A stretch of DNA of 64,000 bases from JAILEN01 sp036723975 (GCA_036723975.1 DAIMGJ010000001.1:186001-250000), one strand, 5' to 3'. Counted from the stretch's first letter, positions 9,059 to 18,207 are shown. The notes: a model not told the origin generated them from the letters alone. Translations and numbers: made by a program.

Positions 9059-10127
9059 TTTTATCTCCCTCATATTTTCTCAAGACAAAATACATGGTGG
9101 TTCCTTCTCCCTCTTTACTGTTCGCCCAAATATTTCCGCCATGATCCTCGATAATCTTTTGCACTATGGAAAGACCGATTCCACTTCCTCGAATGGAGGA
9201 ATTTCTGGAAACATCTCCCCGGTACATCCGGTCAAAAATATAGGGCATATCCTGCAGGGCGATTCCCCGACCGTCATCCTGAATCTCAATCTGGACAAAA
9301 TCTCCCACATCCAAAACCCGAAACTGAATCAGCCCGGTGTCTTTTCCCATATATTTTACGGAGTTACTGACTATGTTGTGAATCACCCGCTTGATTTGCT
9401 CGGGATCTGCAATCATCATAACATCCTCATCCACACTGTTGTAGTAGTTCAGTTTCATATTCTGATTATCCAGATCCATTCCCAATTCTTCGGCGCAGTC
9501 CATAAAAAACGCAGATACATTCAACACCTTAAAATCATAGGGAATACGATTGGTGTCAATCTTGGAATAAATGGTAAGCTCATTTAAAAGGGTGTCCATC
9601 TCTCCGGCCTTGTTGTAGATGGTCTTAATATAGGACATCTGCTTTTCCGGCGTAGATGCCACCCCGTCCATCAAACCTTCCGCATACCCCTGAATGGCCG
9701 TCAGCGGTGTTTTTAAGTCATGGGCAATATTGGAAATCAATTGTTTTTCCTTGTCCTCTGTTTCCAATTTTTCCACAGCGTTTTCCTTTAGTCTCTGGCG
9801 CATGGCCTCCAAGGCCTTCGCCACTTCGGAAAACTCATCCCGACCCCGGGTATCGATTACCACGTCCAGGTTCCCCTCTTTGATATTTTCCGCAACGTTT
9901 TTCAACTGATTGATTCTTTGAACGATGGTCCCGTAGATCCACGCAATTAAAATCAATGCCGTAAAAAACAGAATCACAAACACGGAGGTTCCTATATCCA
10001 TGGTAAACAGCGCAAGAAAATTCTCTCCGCGAAAACGGACGGACAAATATGCCACACCGGCAAATAACAAAAGCGGCACAAACAGAATTATAAAAAAAGA
10101 AATAATCAATCGATCTCGAAGTTTCAT
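9051..10127 (-). CDS. Membrane sensor histidine kinase (HAMP-HisKA-HATPase)
   Basis: Partner kinase of the adjacent OmpR-type regulator. Two membrane segments (about residues 7-30 and 45-67) leave only a very short outside loop, so the signal is probably sensed in or near the membrane. A HAMP linker (68-120) leads to the HisKA domain with IAHDLKTPLTAI (His at about 136) and to the ATPase domain with the DDGRGI, GSGIGLSI and GEGTTMYF boxes. The ATG at 10127 is chosen because AGGGA precedes it; a TTG at 10148 in the same frame is an alternative. About 358 residues. Confidence 0.88.
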   Translation of the reverse strand: MKLRDRLIISFFIILFVPLLLFAGVAYLSVRFRGENFLALFTMDIGTSVFVILFFTALILIAWIYGTIVQRINQLKNVAENIKEGNLDVVIDTRGRDEFSEVAKALEAMRQRLKENAVEKLETEDKEKQLISNIAHDLKTPLTAIQGYAEGLMDGVASTPEKQMSYIKTIYNKAGEMDTLLNELTIYSKIDTNRIPYDFKVLNVSAFFMDCAEELGMDLDNQNMKLNYYNSVDEDVMMIADPEQIKRVIHNIVSNSVKYMGKDTGLIQFRVLDVGDFVQIEIQDDGRGIALQDMPYIFDRMYRGDVSRNSSIRGSGIGLSIVQKIIEDHGGNIWANSKEGEGTTMYFVLRKYEGDKNV

Positions 10128-10164
10128 ATACTTAAGATTCCCTGTCAACTTTCACATACAACAA

Positions 10165-10195
10165 AAAGACCGCAGGGGCGTTCCCTACGGCCTTT
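10165..10195 (-). terminator. Intrinsic terminator after metK
   Basis: A 13-bp stem with two G-T pairs (AAAGGCCGTAGGG with CCCTGCGGTCTTT), followed by TTTTTG on the minus strand, 26 bases after the metK stop. Confidence 0.85.
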
Positions 10196-10220
10196 ATTAT
10201 ATCATAAGCGCTTTATACTC

Positions 10221-11402
10221 TTACAAATATTTTTTCAAATCAGAAACCTTATCAAGAGCTTCCCATGGAAGGTTCAAGTCATTTCTTCCAAAGTGTCCGT
10301 AAGCAGCTGTCTGCTTGTAAATCGGGCGGCGAAGGTCAAGCATCTTAATGATTCCTGCCGGACGAAGGTCAAAGTTCTCGCGAACGACCTCAACCAACTT
10401 CTCGCTGTCTAACTTTCCTGTTCCGAAAGTATCTACATTGATAGATGTCGGTTCAGCAACACCGATTGCGTAAGAAAGCTGGATTTCGCACTTGTCCGCA
10501 AGACCTGCTGCAACCAGATTCTTTGCAACGTAACGAGCTGCATAAGCTGCGGAACGGTCTACCTTTGTGCAGTCCTTTCCGGAGAAAGCGCCACCGCCGT
10601 GACGAGCCATTCCACCGTAAGTATCAACGATAATCTTTCTACCTGTAAGACCGGCATCACCGTGTGGTCCACCGATAACGAATCTTCCTGTCGGGTTGAT
10701 GTAGAAACGTGTCTTTTCATCAATAAGTTCCTTTGGAAGAACCGGATCAAAGACATACTTCTTAATGTCTTCATGAATCTGTTCCTGTGTTACATCCTCA
10801 TCATGCTGAGTAGAAAGAACAACAGCCTCTAATCTCTTTGGAGCACCGTTTTCATCATACTCTACAGACACCTGTGTCTTTCCGTCCGGACGAAGATATT
10901 TTAAAGTTCCGTTCTTACGAACCTCTGTTAATTTATGTGCAAGCTTATGAGCCAAAGAAATCGGATACGGCATATATTCCTCTGTCTCGTTTGTAGCGTA
11001 TCCGAACATCATACCCTGATCGCCGGCACCGGTATCAAGATCATCTGTTAAAGAGCCTTCCTTTGCTTCTAACGCCTTATCAACACCCATCGCAATATCT
11101 GCAGACTGCTGATCAAGTGCTACCATAACCGCACAAGTGTTTCCGTCAAAGCCTGTCTTTGCGTCGTTATAACCAATCTCATTTACGGTTTCACGTACGA
11201 TAGACGGAATATCAAGCTGTGCCTTTGTAGTAATTTCTCCTGTTACCAAAACAAATCCGGTACAAGCAGCAGTTTCGCAGGCAACACGACTCATCGGATC
11301 CTGTGCCATACATGCGTCCAAGATTGCATCAGAAATTGCATCACAAACTTTGTCAGGATGTCCTTCTGTTACGGACTCGGAAGTAAATAATAATTTTTCC
11401 AT
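10221..11402 (-). CDS. metK: S-adenosylmethionine synthetase
   Basis: Makes S-adenosylmethionine from ATP and methionine. The 393-residue protein starts MEKLLFTSESVTEGHPDKVC with the ATP-binding GHPDK motif (14-18), the GAGDQGMMFGY loop (about 125-135) and the glycine-rich GGGAFSGKD phosphate loop (about 260-268). Size and motifs are standard. The ATG at 11402 is preferred over the in-frame one at 11435 because AAAGGAA precedes it and family N-termini agree. It is controlled by a SAM-I riboswitch with a terminator directly upstream, so product feedback is expected. Confidence 0.97.
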   Translation of the reverse strand: MEKLLFTSESVTEGHPDKVCDAISDAILDACMAQDPMSRVACETAACTGFVLVTGEITTKAQLDIPSIVRETVNEIGYNDAKTGFDGNTCAVMVALDQQSADIAMGVDKALEAKEGSLTDDLDTGAGDQGMMFGYATNETEEYMPYPISLAHKLAHKLTEVRKNGTLKYLRPDGKTQVSVEYDENGAPKRLEAVVLSTQHDEDVTQEQIHEDIKKYVFDPVLPKELIDEKTRFYINPTGRFVIGGPHGDAGLTGRKIIVDTYGGMARHGGGAFSGKDCTKVDRSAAYAARYVAKNLVAAGLADKCEIQLSYAIGVAEPTSINVDTFGTGKLDSEKLVEVVRENFDLRPAGIIKMLDLRRPIYKQTAAYGHFGRNDLNLPWEALDKVSDLKKYL

Positions 11403-11440
11403 TGTTGTTCCTTTCCGGCCAAAGGCCATTTCCAAATAAT

Positions 11441-11586
11441 AAAAAAATCCGCATCAAGCGGATTCTTCGTCTAAGACTTAAAATCCCTTATTGTTCGATG
11501 ACAAGTTCGCTCAGGTGGGCACCTTCCAAAACTGGGGTTGCCGTGGTTTCATCGGTCCTATGTACCTCCACCACTCTGAATAAGAG
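11441..11586 (-). promoter_or_regulatory. SAM-I (S-box) riboswitch with terminator, before metK
   Basis: Read on the minus strand. The aptamer (about 11485-11586) begins with the P1 strand CTTATT, then AGAGTGGTGGAGG, the GATGAAACCACGGCAACC core and AAGGTGCC, and closes with AATAAG pairing to the 5' strand. Downstream, a terminator hairpin (AATCCGC, 5-base loop, GCGGATT, 11446-11464) runs into seven T residues. Bound SAM should favour termination and lower metK expression. Confidence 0.93.
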
Positions 11587-11629
11587 AACGGCTATATGAA
11601 ATTTTATTCTCAGACTTATCGTCCATAGT

Positions 11630-11658
11630 AATGTACACTGTGATTTCCTCTTTGTCAA
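11630..11658 (-). promoter_or_regulatory. Promoter of the SAM riboswitch-metK transcript
   Basis: TTGACA (11653-11658), 17-base spacer, TACATT (11630-11635) on the minus strand, about 45 bases before the aptamer. Confidence 0.65.
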
Positions 11659-11709
11659 TCTAAAGCCTTTCTTTTTCATACAAATTTCGTAGATTGTCTA
11701 CGGAAAATA

Positions 11710-11738
11710 TTGTAAAAAAACAACCCTGCATATATAAT
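11710..11738 (+). promoter_or_regulatory. Promoter of the HD-GYP gene
   Basis: TTGTAA (11710-11715), 17-base spacer, TATAAT (11733-11738) on the plus strand, 35 bases before the start codon. Confidence 0.6.
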
Positions 11739-11772
11739 ATCCTTAGCTTTTACAGATTGGGGAAATACGTAA

Positions 11773-13014
11773 ATGAAAAGAGTTAACATTTCAGATCTCG
11801 TTCCCGGCGATATCGTAGCAAAAGACATTATTACAAAAGCCGGAAACGAAGTGGCCAAATCCGGTTCCGTTCTTTCGGATCCGCTAATTAAACGCCTTCA
11901 CTTTTACGGATTCGACGCCATCGAAATTGAGGATAAAGAGGTAGTAAAAAAGCCGGTCAAGAAAGAAGAGGACGAAACCATTCCCGTTATCGCCGATTTA
12001 TTAAGCGATATGGCTGATTTGTTGGGTGAACCTGAGGACGATGAAAAAGATAAACCAAAGCCTCAGATGATTTCCACCAAACAACCAGAGCCAAAACAAG
12101 CTCCGAAGCCGAAAGAACGCCCAAACGAAAACATCTCTTATTCCAACCGCTTAAAGCAGGCACCGGAATACCAGAGTTTTCAGATTGACTATTCCAAAGC
12201 TTTGGTCACCTTGGAAAATACATTTATCGACATCATTGAGCACGAAGGCCAGAACTACAACCGCCGGACTCTTTTGGATTCTGTGGAGCCGCTGTTCAAC
12301 GGCAAGACCTCACTGGATATCCTTACCTATATCCAGAGCATGCAAGGAAACGATGACAGCGTGTATGCCCACTCCATCAATGTCGCTTTGGTATCCAGAG
12401 CCATCGGCAAGTGGTTAAAGATGGGGCATGACGATTTGGATGATTTGACCCTTGCCGGACTGTTACACGACATCGGCAAATGCAACGTCCCACCGGAAGT
12501 ATTAAACAAAGCCGGAAAGCTTACCGACGAAGAATTTGCTCTGATTAAAAAACATCCATTGGACGGACGCAAAATGTTAAAGCAGTGTCCGGATATGGAT
12601 TCCAGATATTTAAACGCCGCATTACAGCATCACGAACGAAGCGACGGAAGCGGCTATCCAAGAGGACTTGACGATGACGAGATTGACGATTTCGCAGCCA
12701 TTGTAGCCATCGCCGATGTATATGATGCAATGACTGCAACACGCTCCTATCGAAATGCCTTATCACCTTTTGAAGTGATTGCAGCATTCGAAAAAGACGG
12801 TCTTCAAAAATACCGTACCGGCTACATCTTAACGTTCTTAAAGAAGATGGCAGAAGCGTATCAGAACTCCCTCGTCCTCTTAAGTGACGGACGTCGCGGA
12901 CGTGTTATCTACACACATAAGCATCACTTGTCCATGCCGATTGTGGAGTTGCCGGATAAATCACTTGTGGATTTGGTTGAACACAGAGATATTCATATTG
13001 TATCGATTCTATAA
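11773..13014 (+). CDS. HD-GYP domain protein, probable cyclic-di-GMP phosphodiesterase
   Basis: A 413-residue cytoplasmic protein. The N-terminal 60 residues (ISDLVPGDIVAKDI) are the usual companion segment of Clostridial HD-GYP proteins. A Lys/Pro-rich linker follows (about 60-120), then the HD-GYP domain with His200, LLHDIGK (231-237), HPLDG (261-265) and HHERSDGSGYP (286-296), and ADVYDAMTA. These metal and catalytic residues are complete, so hydrolysis of cyclic di-GMP is likely by family analogy. There is no receiver or membrane domain. It has its own promoter and a convergent terminator, so it is a single-gene unit. Confidence 0.88.
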   Translation: MKRVNISDLVPGDIVAKDIITKAGNEVAKSGSVLSDPLIKRLHFYGFDAIEIEDKEVVKKPVKKEEDETIPVIADLLSDMADLLGEPEDDEKDKPKPQMISTKQPEPKQAPKPKERPNENISYSNRLKQAPEYQSFQIDYSKALVTLENTFIDIIEHEGQNYNRRTLLDSVEPLFNGKTSLDILTYIQSMQGNDDSVYAHSINVALVSRAIGKWLKMGHDDLDDLTLAGLLHDIGKCNVPPEVLNKAGKLTDEEFALIKKHPLDGRKMLKQCPDMDSRYLNAALQHHERSDGSGYPRGLDDDEIDDFAAIVAIADVYDAMTATRSYRNALSPFEVIAAFEKDGLQKYRTGYILTFLKKMAEAYQNSLVLLSDGRRGRVIYTHKHHLSMPIVELPDKSLVDLVEHRDIHIVSIL

Positions 13015-13046
13015 TTAATAATTTGCAAATTATCATATACGAAAAG

Positions 13047-13070
13047 AAAAGCACTCGCGAGAGTGCTTTT
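13047..13070. terminator. Bidirectional terminator between HD-GYP and XRE genes
   Basis: AAAAGCACTC and GAGTGCTTTT arms around a GCGA tetraloop, with runs of A and T on both sides. It serves two convergent genes. Confidence 0.85.
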
Positions 13071-13120
13071 CACATTTTCCAGCAAAAATAACGGCTTGAT
13101 TATCTACTGTTCAAAATCGT

Positions 13121-14278
13121 TCAGATATCCTGATCCTCAAGGACGGCGCCATCCCACCAATCATTTCCTTCAAATCTGTGATTATAAATGGTGAACTTTT
13201 CTAAAGACGAACCCGACTTTTGTATGTACGCGCCGGGATTCTTTTTTGTGTAATCATTAATCTTTACCAAATCTATTGCATTGGGATAGCTTAACACCAC
13301 ATATATGATTTCATGATTTTCTTCATTTAACAGCGCATATTCATAGGCATCATCAAATCCATCATTGGCGATATAGGCAGGATAACGATACATTTCTTCA
13401 TCATATTTGATATCATTTACCACTTCCTGATTCTCAAAACAAATCCTGCAGGAGATATCCGAAAGTCGTTTGACTTCTTTTTCATATTCGTTTTCATCAT
13501 ATGTTGCATCAAGAATCACATACCCATCCGTATCAAAAAGTCCGGTTTTTAAGCTCTGCTCATAGTCGGCACTTACTGCATTATCCAACGACTCCGGGAA
13601 AATCATCAATAGGCTGTTGAATTCGCCACTGTATTCATCGTACAAAGCCTGTTTATTGTATGCATCCGCTCCCTTAGCTTTGTCAACCGGCTGCATCATA
13701 TCCAATGCAGCAATTCCAAATATGATAATTGCAGTAATAATAAATTTCACAGCAACCGCCACAAGGGTCAGCACAACCGTTCCGACAATCACAGTCACAG
13801 TTTTTTTCTTTGTAAGTTTGCTCAACACTCCATTTGCATAAAGCGTGGTAATCGCCATGGCAATCAATCCCACAAAAGAAAACAAAACCGCCAAAAAGGA
13901 ATCGATACTTGGCTCATAATGCATACATTGAAACACTAGCGCCAAGGTCAAAAGCCCTGTTCCGATAAAACTGATTGCCCGAACCCATTGAAACAGTCTT
14001 CCTTTTTCCGTTCCGGCATAATCTGCCATTTTTTCCGCTACTTCTTTTATCTCCTCGTTCATATTGCTTTTCCTTTCTCCCTCGATCAGCTCGCGCACAT
14101 CGATTTCAAAAAAGTCTGCAATCTCCGTAACAATAGAGATATCCGGCATATTGCTTCCGGTTTCCCATCGTGAAACTGTTCTTCCGCTGACTTGAAAATG
14201 CTCCGCAAGCTGCTCCTGTGTCATTCCTTTTTCCTTTCTTAATTGTTTAAGGAATGCTCCGATTTTTTTCTGATCCAT
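13121..14278 (-). CDS. Membrane-anchored XRE-family regulator
   Basis: 385 residues. An N-terminal helix-turn-helix of the Cro/CI type (about 5-60, with GMTQEQLAEHFQVSGRTVSR) is followed by a short linker and four hydrophobic segments (about 95-225). The C-terminal half (about 230-385) is acidic, soluble, and unlike anything I recognise. Such fused regulators are common in Clostridia and usually control their own neighbourhood or peptide resistance; the target is unknown here. The start at 14278 is set by AGGAGG 8 bases upstream; the frame itself opens at 14299. Confidence 0.82.
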   Translation of the reverse strand: MDQKKIGAFLKQLRKEKGMTQEQLAEHFQVSGRTVSRWETGSNMPDISIVTEIADFFEIDVRELIEGERKSNMNEEIKEVAEKMADYAGTEKGRLFQWVRAISFIGTGLLTLALVFQCMHYEPSIDSFLAVLFSFVGLIAMAITTLYANGVLSKLTKKKTVTVIVGTVVLTLVAVAVKFIITAIIIFGIAALDMMQPVDKAKGADAYNKQALYDEYSGEFNSLLMIFPESLDNAVSADYEQSLKTGLFDTDGYVILDATYDENEYEKEVKRLSDISCRICFENQEVVNDIKYDEEMYRYPAYIANDGFDDAYEYALLNEENHEIIYVVLSYPNAIDLVKINDYTKKNPGAYIQKSGSSLEKFTIYNHRFEGNDWWDGAVLEDQDI

Positions 14279-14295
14279 TAAAAATGCCTCCTGAA

Positions 14296-14430
14296 TCATT
14301 TTTCTAAATCGTAATTATTTTTGCGAAAAAACAACACGACACAAAACGAGAAAATAAGAAATGCCAATAAAATAACCGCTTTTTTACAAGCCGGACAACC
14401 ATGTCCAATCCTTTTTCGCGCTTTTTCCAT
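14296..14430 (-). CDS. Possible 44-residue membrane peptide with a CPAC motif
   Basis: A short frame directly before the XRE gene, ending 17 bases ahead of its start. It translates to a basic start with GCPACKK (a C-x-x-C pair, residues 12-15), one hydrophobic segment of about 20 residues (18-37) and a charged tail. Position and composition argue for a real gene, but no clear ribosome binding site is seen before the ATG, so it is tentative. No known family recognised. Confidence 0.35.
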   Translation of the reverse strand: MEKARKRIGHGCPACKKAVILLAFLIFSFCVVLFFRKNNYDLEK

Positions 14431-14517
14431 AAAAATAGCGCAGCAGTCATAAACTGCCACGCTAAAAAGTCTAACTTTAAGAGTTCTCTTTAAAAAACCC
14501 GGCCCGAAAATACAATT

Positions 14518-15816
14518 CTATGATACTCGTAAAATAAACTTCTGTATATCGCGTTCGTTATCTACAAGTTCGATGTCTGCTCCAAGTTTCCGAAGTTTCT
14601 TATCGAAGTCTTCGTAACCGCGAAGAATATAGTGGATATCGTCCACCACAGTGATTCCTTCGTCTGCGGAAAGTCCTGCAATTACAAGCGCTGCTCCTGC
14701 TCGAAGATCCGGTGCTGCAACCCGTGCTCCGGTGTATTTTTCAACGCCGGTAATAATCGCGATATTGCTTTCTACCTGAATCTGCGCTCCCATACGGTTT
14801 AACTCGTTTACATATTTAAAACGATTTTCAAAGATGGACTCCGTAACTGTGGATGTCCCTTTCGCCAAAGCAAGAACTGCTGTCATCTGCGGTTGCATAT
14901 CCGTCGGGAATCCCGGGTAGGGTAACGTGGTCACTGCTGTACGCTGTAATTCAATATCAGTAGCAAACACGCGAATCGCATCATCATATTCAAAAATCTT
15001 ACATCCCGCATCAATCAACTTTGCGGAAGTCGCCTCTAAATGCTTAGGAATTACATTCTTAATTAACACATCTCCGTGAGTTGCAGCCGCAGCACACATA
15101 AATGTTCCGGCTTCAATCTGATCCGGAATAACAGAATACTCGGTTCCGTGAAGTCTTTCCACACCAACTACACGAATCACATCGGTACCTGCACCACGGA
15201 TATTGGCACCCATACTGTTTAAGAAGTTGGCTACGTCTACGACATGCGGTTCTTTTGCCGCATTCTCAATAATGGTCTTTCCTTCTGCTAAAGAAGCTGT
15301 CATCATAATGTTGATGGTAGCTCCGACAGAAACCTTATCCATATAAATATGACTTCCGATTAATGCTTCCGCATCTGCAGATACAAGTCCATACTTGGTA
15401 TCCACTGTTGCGCCCAGTGCTCTGAATCCTTTTAAATGTAAATCAATCGGGCGGGCACCGATAGCACATCCTCCCGGAAGAGCCACTTCTGCCTTTTTGT
15501 ATTTTCCTAATAATGCACCCAACAAATAATAAGATGCACGAATTTTTTTAATATAATCATAGTCGATGCTGAATCCACCAATGGTAGAACCATTGATTAA
15601 AACGGTGTGGCGATCGATTCGATCCACCTTCGCACCAATATCCATAATGGCGTCAAGCATAACGTTTACGTCTTTAACGTCCGGAAGATTCTCAATCTTC
15701 ACATCGTTATCCGTCATGATTGCTGCAGCAATAATAGCTAAAGCGGCATTCTTTGCACCGCCGATTTCTACAGCTCCATTTAACGGCTTTCCGCCTTTGA
15801 TAACAAACTGCTCCAT
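14518..15816 (-). CDS. murA: UDP-N-acetylglucosamine 1-carboxyvinyltransferase
   Basis: First committed step of peptidoglycan synthesis: transfer of enolpyruvate from PEP to UDP-GlcNAc. 432 residues, standard length. Lys22 in GGAKNAAL and the catalytic Cys at about 117 in PGGCAIGARP are present; the Cys form is the one inhibited by fosfomycin in studied enzymes. The start at 15816 (MEQFVIKGGKPLNG) has GAGGT before it; the frame extends 15 codons upstream into the promoter area, which is unlikely to be translated. It lies alone between the XRE gene and the GH13 phosphorylase. Firmicutes often hold two murA copies; whether this is the main one is not known. Confidence 0.95.
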   Translation of the reverse strand: MEQFVIKGGKPLNGAVEIGGAKNAALAIIAAAIMTDNDVKIENLPDVKDVNVMLDAIMDIGAKVDRIDRHTVLINGSTIGGFSIDYDYIKKIRASYYLLGALLGKYKKAEVALPGGCAIGARPIDLHLKGFRALGATVDTKYGLVSADAEALIGSHIYMDKVSVGATINIMMTASLAEGKTIIENAAKEPHVVDVANFLNSMGANIRGAGTDVIRVVGVERLHGTEYSVIPDQIEAGTFMCAAAATHGDVLIKNVIPKHLEATSAKLIDAGCKIFEYDDAIRVFATDIELQRTAVTTLPYPGFPTDMQPQMTAVLALAKGTSTVTESIFENRFKYVNELNRMGAQIQVESNIAIITGVEKYTGARVAAPDLRAGAALVIAGLSADEGITVVDDIHYILRGYEDFDKKLRKLGADIELVDNERDIQKFILRVS

Positions 15817-15825
15817 TTCGTACCT

Positions 15826-15881
15826 CGTTGTACTATACACATATTCCGTTGTATTATACATCAGACTTGTTCCGGAGACAA
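15826..15881 (-). promoter_or_regulatory. murA promoter with 13-bp direct repeats
   Basis: TTGTCT (15876-15881), 17-base spacer, TATAAT (15853-15858) on the minus strand. The -10 box lies in the first of two near-identical 13-base repeats (15847-15859 and 15826-15838; one mismatch) with a 21-base period. Confidence 0.5.
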
Positions 15882-15886
15882 GTTAT

Positions 15887-17371
15887 CTACAAAACCACCT
15901 CATAATCATAGGTTTTAAGGTTTGCTTTTAACGTTACAGATGCATGATCGCCGGTCCAGGTTATTGCAATATTCTCCCCTTCTGACTCAAACGTCATCGT
16001 TGCATCTTTTGAAAATGCCGGATGTGTATTTCGAAGTCGCATAAGCTCCAACTGCTTCTGCACCACCGGTTTCTTTAAGCGTTCATTCACCTCATCCAAA
16101 GAGAGATTTGTACGGTTGATTTCTTTGTGGCCACCTTCGCCCGCACGTTTTACGGCCTCGTGGTCATTTACACCTGCAAACAAATCCAAATACCAGACCT
16201 GTGGCTTACCCGGCATAAACATTTGAATGGCACGGGCAAGAAGCATCTTTTTATCATCTTCACCAAGGGCAGAATAGTAGGTCGCATTCACCTGATAATA
16301 CACGTTCTTTGCTCCGTGAAGATCCTTCACATAACCACCGCGGGATACCACGGCATCAATCAAGTTTTGAATTCGTTCATCCGGAAGCAATCCCTTTAAG
16401 TCCAAAAGCGGAATTCCGTCATGACATCCAAGCATGTTTACAACAGAAATTTTCTTTGTACAGATTTCCTCCGCCCAATTCTTCAAATGACTTCCGTCTC
16501 CGCTTTCCAAAGCATCAATCATAAGTCCCGGCAGGAAGAAGTCATAGGTCATATAACCTTCTTTTGCAACCTGCTCATAACGACCCTCACCATAAGACGC
16601 ATGAATCTCCGGCAAAAACGAAAGTTCATATTTATCTGCGATACCCTGAAGACGCTTTAAGATTTCCCATGTCTGAGGTTCATTAAAGAAATTCTTCTTT
16701 CCCACTTCTTTTGACGCATAAGCAAAAGCATCCAAACGCACAATTGCAGCTCCGTAAGAAGAAAGCTTCTTTAAGGTTTCATCATAAAATTCCCAAACCA
16801 GCTCACTTCGGATGTTTAAGTCCATTTGTCCGAGATATTTGGTTTCACCTTTTTCTTCCCAAACCTTCTGATAAAACGTATTCCAATACGGCACCTTCGT
16901 TCCGTCCGAAAACTCAAGCATTAATATCGGAAGTCCCGGCTTACGGAAAAACATATCCTTTATTAACTCTTCGTCCGGCTGAATATAGCCTTCCTCAGTC
17001 ATAGTGCCGTGACCTTCCCAAAAGGTATTCCAGTTAATAAAGAAATCCGCATACTTTGAGGAGGCTCCGTTCTTAATCAAATCCTGAAACTGCGGAGATA
17101 ATACAGATGCATGGTTTAAGATAAAATCCAATTTCAGATCAATTCCAAGATCCATTAAATTCTGTAAATCATCTCTGGTTGCCAAAGAGCTTTCCAAATC
17201 ATAATCCTGTACCGAAAAACCCCGGTCCAAATCCGTATGGAACATACTCGGCAAAATATAAAAGGATTGAATTGCATCCTTAAAGTCTTCTTTTTTCAAA
17301 ATCTCAACAATGTCGGAAAGTTTTCCACCCATACTGTCCGGGTAGGCATTTAACATGGTTCCTCGATTCAT
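15887..17371 (-). CDS. GH13 subfamily 18 glycoside phosphorylase (sucrose phosphorylase-like)
   Basis: Phosphorolytic enzyme that would split an alpha-glucoside into alpha-glucose 1-phosphate and the acceptor sugar. 494 residues. The nucleophile Asp214 in VRLDAFAY, the acid/base Glu255 in LPEIHAS and the transition-state pair His317-Asp318 in GCHDGIP are in place. Length and the TFWEGHG and GHKEINRTNL stretches fit GH13_18. Known members act on sucrose, sucrose 6'-phosphate, glucosylglycerol or glucosylglycerate; the sequence alone does not decide. It starts 9 bases after the P-loop kinase stop, so the pair is an operon. PgcA and GlgC in this window can use the product. Confidence 0.85.
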   Translation of the reverse strand: MNRGTMLNAYPDSMGGKLSDIVEILKKEDFKDAIQSFYILPSMFHTDLDRGFSVQDYDLESSLATRDDLQNLMDLGIDLKLDFILNHASVLSPQFQDLIKNGASSKYADFFINWNTFWEGHGTMTEEGYIQPDEELIKDMFFRKPGLPILMLEFSDGTKVPYWNTFYQKVWEEKGETKYLGQMDLNIRSELVWEFYDETLKKLSSYGAAIVRLDAFAYASKEVGKKNFFNEPQTWEILKRLQGIADKYELSFLPEIHASYGEGRYEQVAKEGYMTYDFFLPGLMIDALESGDGSHLKNWAEEICTKKISVVNMLGCHDGIPLLDLKGLLPDERIQNLIDAVVSRGGYVKDLHGAKNVYYQVNATYYSALGEDDKKMLLARAIQMFMPGKPQVWYLDLFAGVNDHEAVKRAGEGGHKEINRTNLSLDEVNERLKKPVVQKQLELMRLRNTHPAFSKDATMTFESEGENIAITWTGDHASVTLKANLKTYDYEVVL

Positions 17372-17380
17372 AGATTCTCC

Positions 17381-18145
17381 TTACATACTCATGACTTTTT
17401 TGTAGTCTTCATAACTTAAAAGTTCACCGTTTTTGCTAATGATAATCTTTGCTTTGTGTGCCTGCGCTTTTAACATTTCCTGTTCAATGTTAAGCACCAT
17501 CATGACAAACGGGCTGTCCACCGCACCATCACGATTTCTCGCACGACGGTGAGCAAGTGTCTCTTCCGGAGTTGAATTTAAAAGTACCGGAATATCAACC
17601 TGAGACAAGTGGTCGCTGTTTCCGTGGGTCCACTCCAAAAACAAAATCTCTGTCTCCGAAAAATCCACATCGTCATACCAAAGTTCTTCCGGAGTTCTTC
17701 CCATACGTTTCAAAGAAATGGTTTTTACTCCTTCTTTAAAACTCTTTAAAATATGATCAACTTTTTCAAAATCAATTTCATCCTGTGAGCCCAAGTACGC
17801 TTTTAACGCTTCCTCGCCGCCTTCTTTGTAGATTTTCTCGCGCATCGCATCGTTTTCACACGGGATTCTGTGAGGATAATTGTCGCCGCTTAACACATAA
17901 CTCTTGCGTCCGTCCTCTGTCATCATAAAAGAAAGAAGTGACGCAATCTCAGACTTACCTACGCCGCTTCCGCCGCAGACACATACCACAATTTTCTTCT
18001 GACCTTTTTCTTCCAGTGATAGGATTTCATCCTTCAATTTTGGGAAGATTAATTCTGCCTTTTTTACATGGTCCTCCCCAATGCAAATCTTATCTCCGGG
18101 CATATCGCCCTGTGGTATATTTTCATATTTTTTCAAATCGCTCAT
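17381..18145 (-). CDS. P-loop small-molecule kinase (uridine kinase/phosphoribulokinase-like), substrate unknown
   Basis: 254-residue cytoplasmic NTPase. Walker A is GGSGVGKS (58-65); a hydrophobic strand ending EILFLEW (residues 172-178) is the likely Walker B region, and ARNRDG carries a conserved Arg pair typical of the lid. The fold family includes uridine kinases, phosphoribulokinase and plant-type glycerate kinase; no family-specific signature settles the substrate. The strict pairing with the GH13_18 gene suggests it phosphorylates the disaccharide or the sugar or acid released from it. AAAGGAGA precedes the chosen start at 18145; an in-frame ATG at 18187 is less likely. Confidence 0.72.
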   Translation of the reverse strand: MSDLKKYENIPQGDMPGDKICIGEDHVKKAELIFPKLKDEILSLEEKGQKKIVVCVCGGSGVGKSEIASLLSFMMTEDGRKSYVLSGDNYPHRIPCENDAMREKIYKEGGEEALKAYLGSQDEIDFEKVDHILKSFKEGVKTISLKRMGRTPEELWYDDVDFSETEILFLEWTHGNSDHLSQVDIPVLLNSTPEETLAHRRARNRDGAVDSPFVMMVLNIEQEMLKAQAHKAKIIISKNGELLSYEDYKKVMSM

Positions 18146-18207
18146 CTCGCAATCTCCTTTCTTTTTCAATCTATTCCTCCACAGCACATCTGTGTTAAAA
18201 TAATGCC

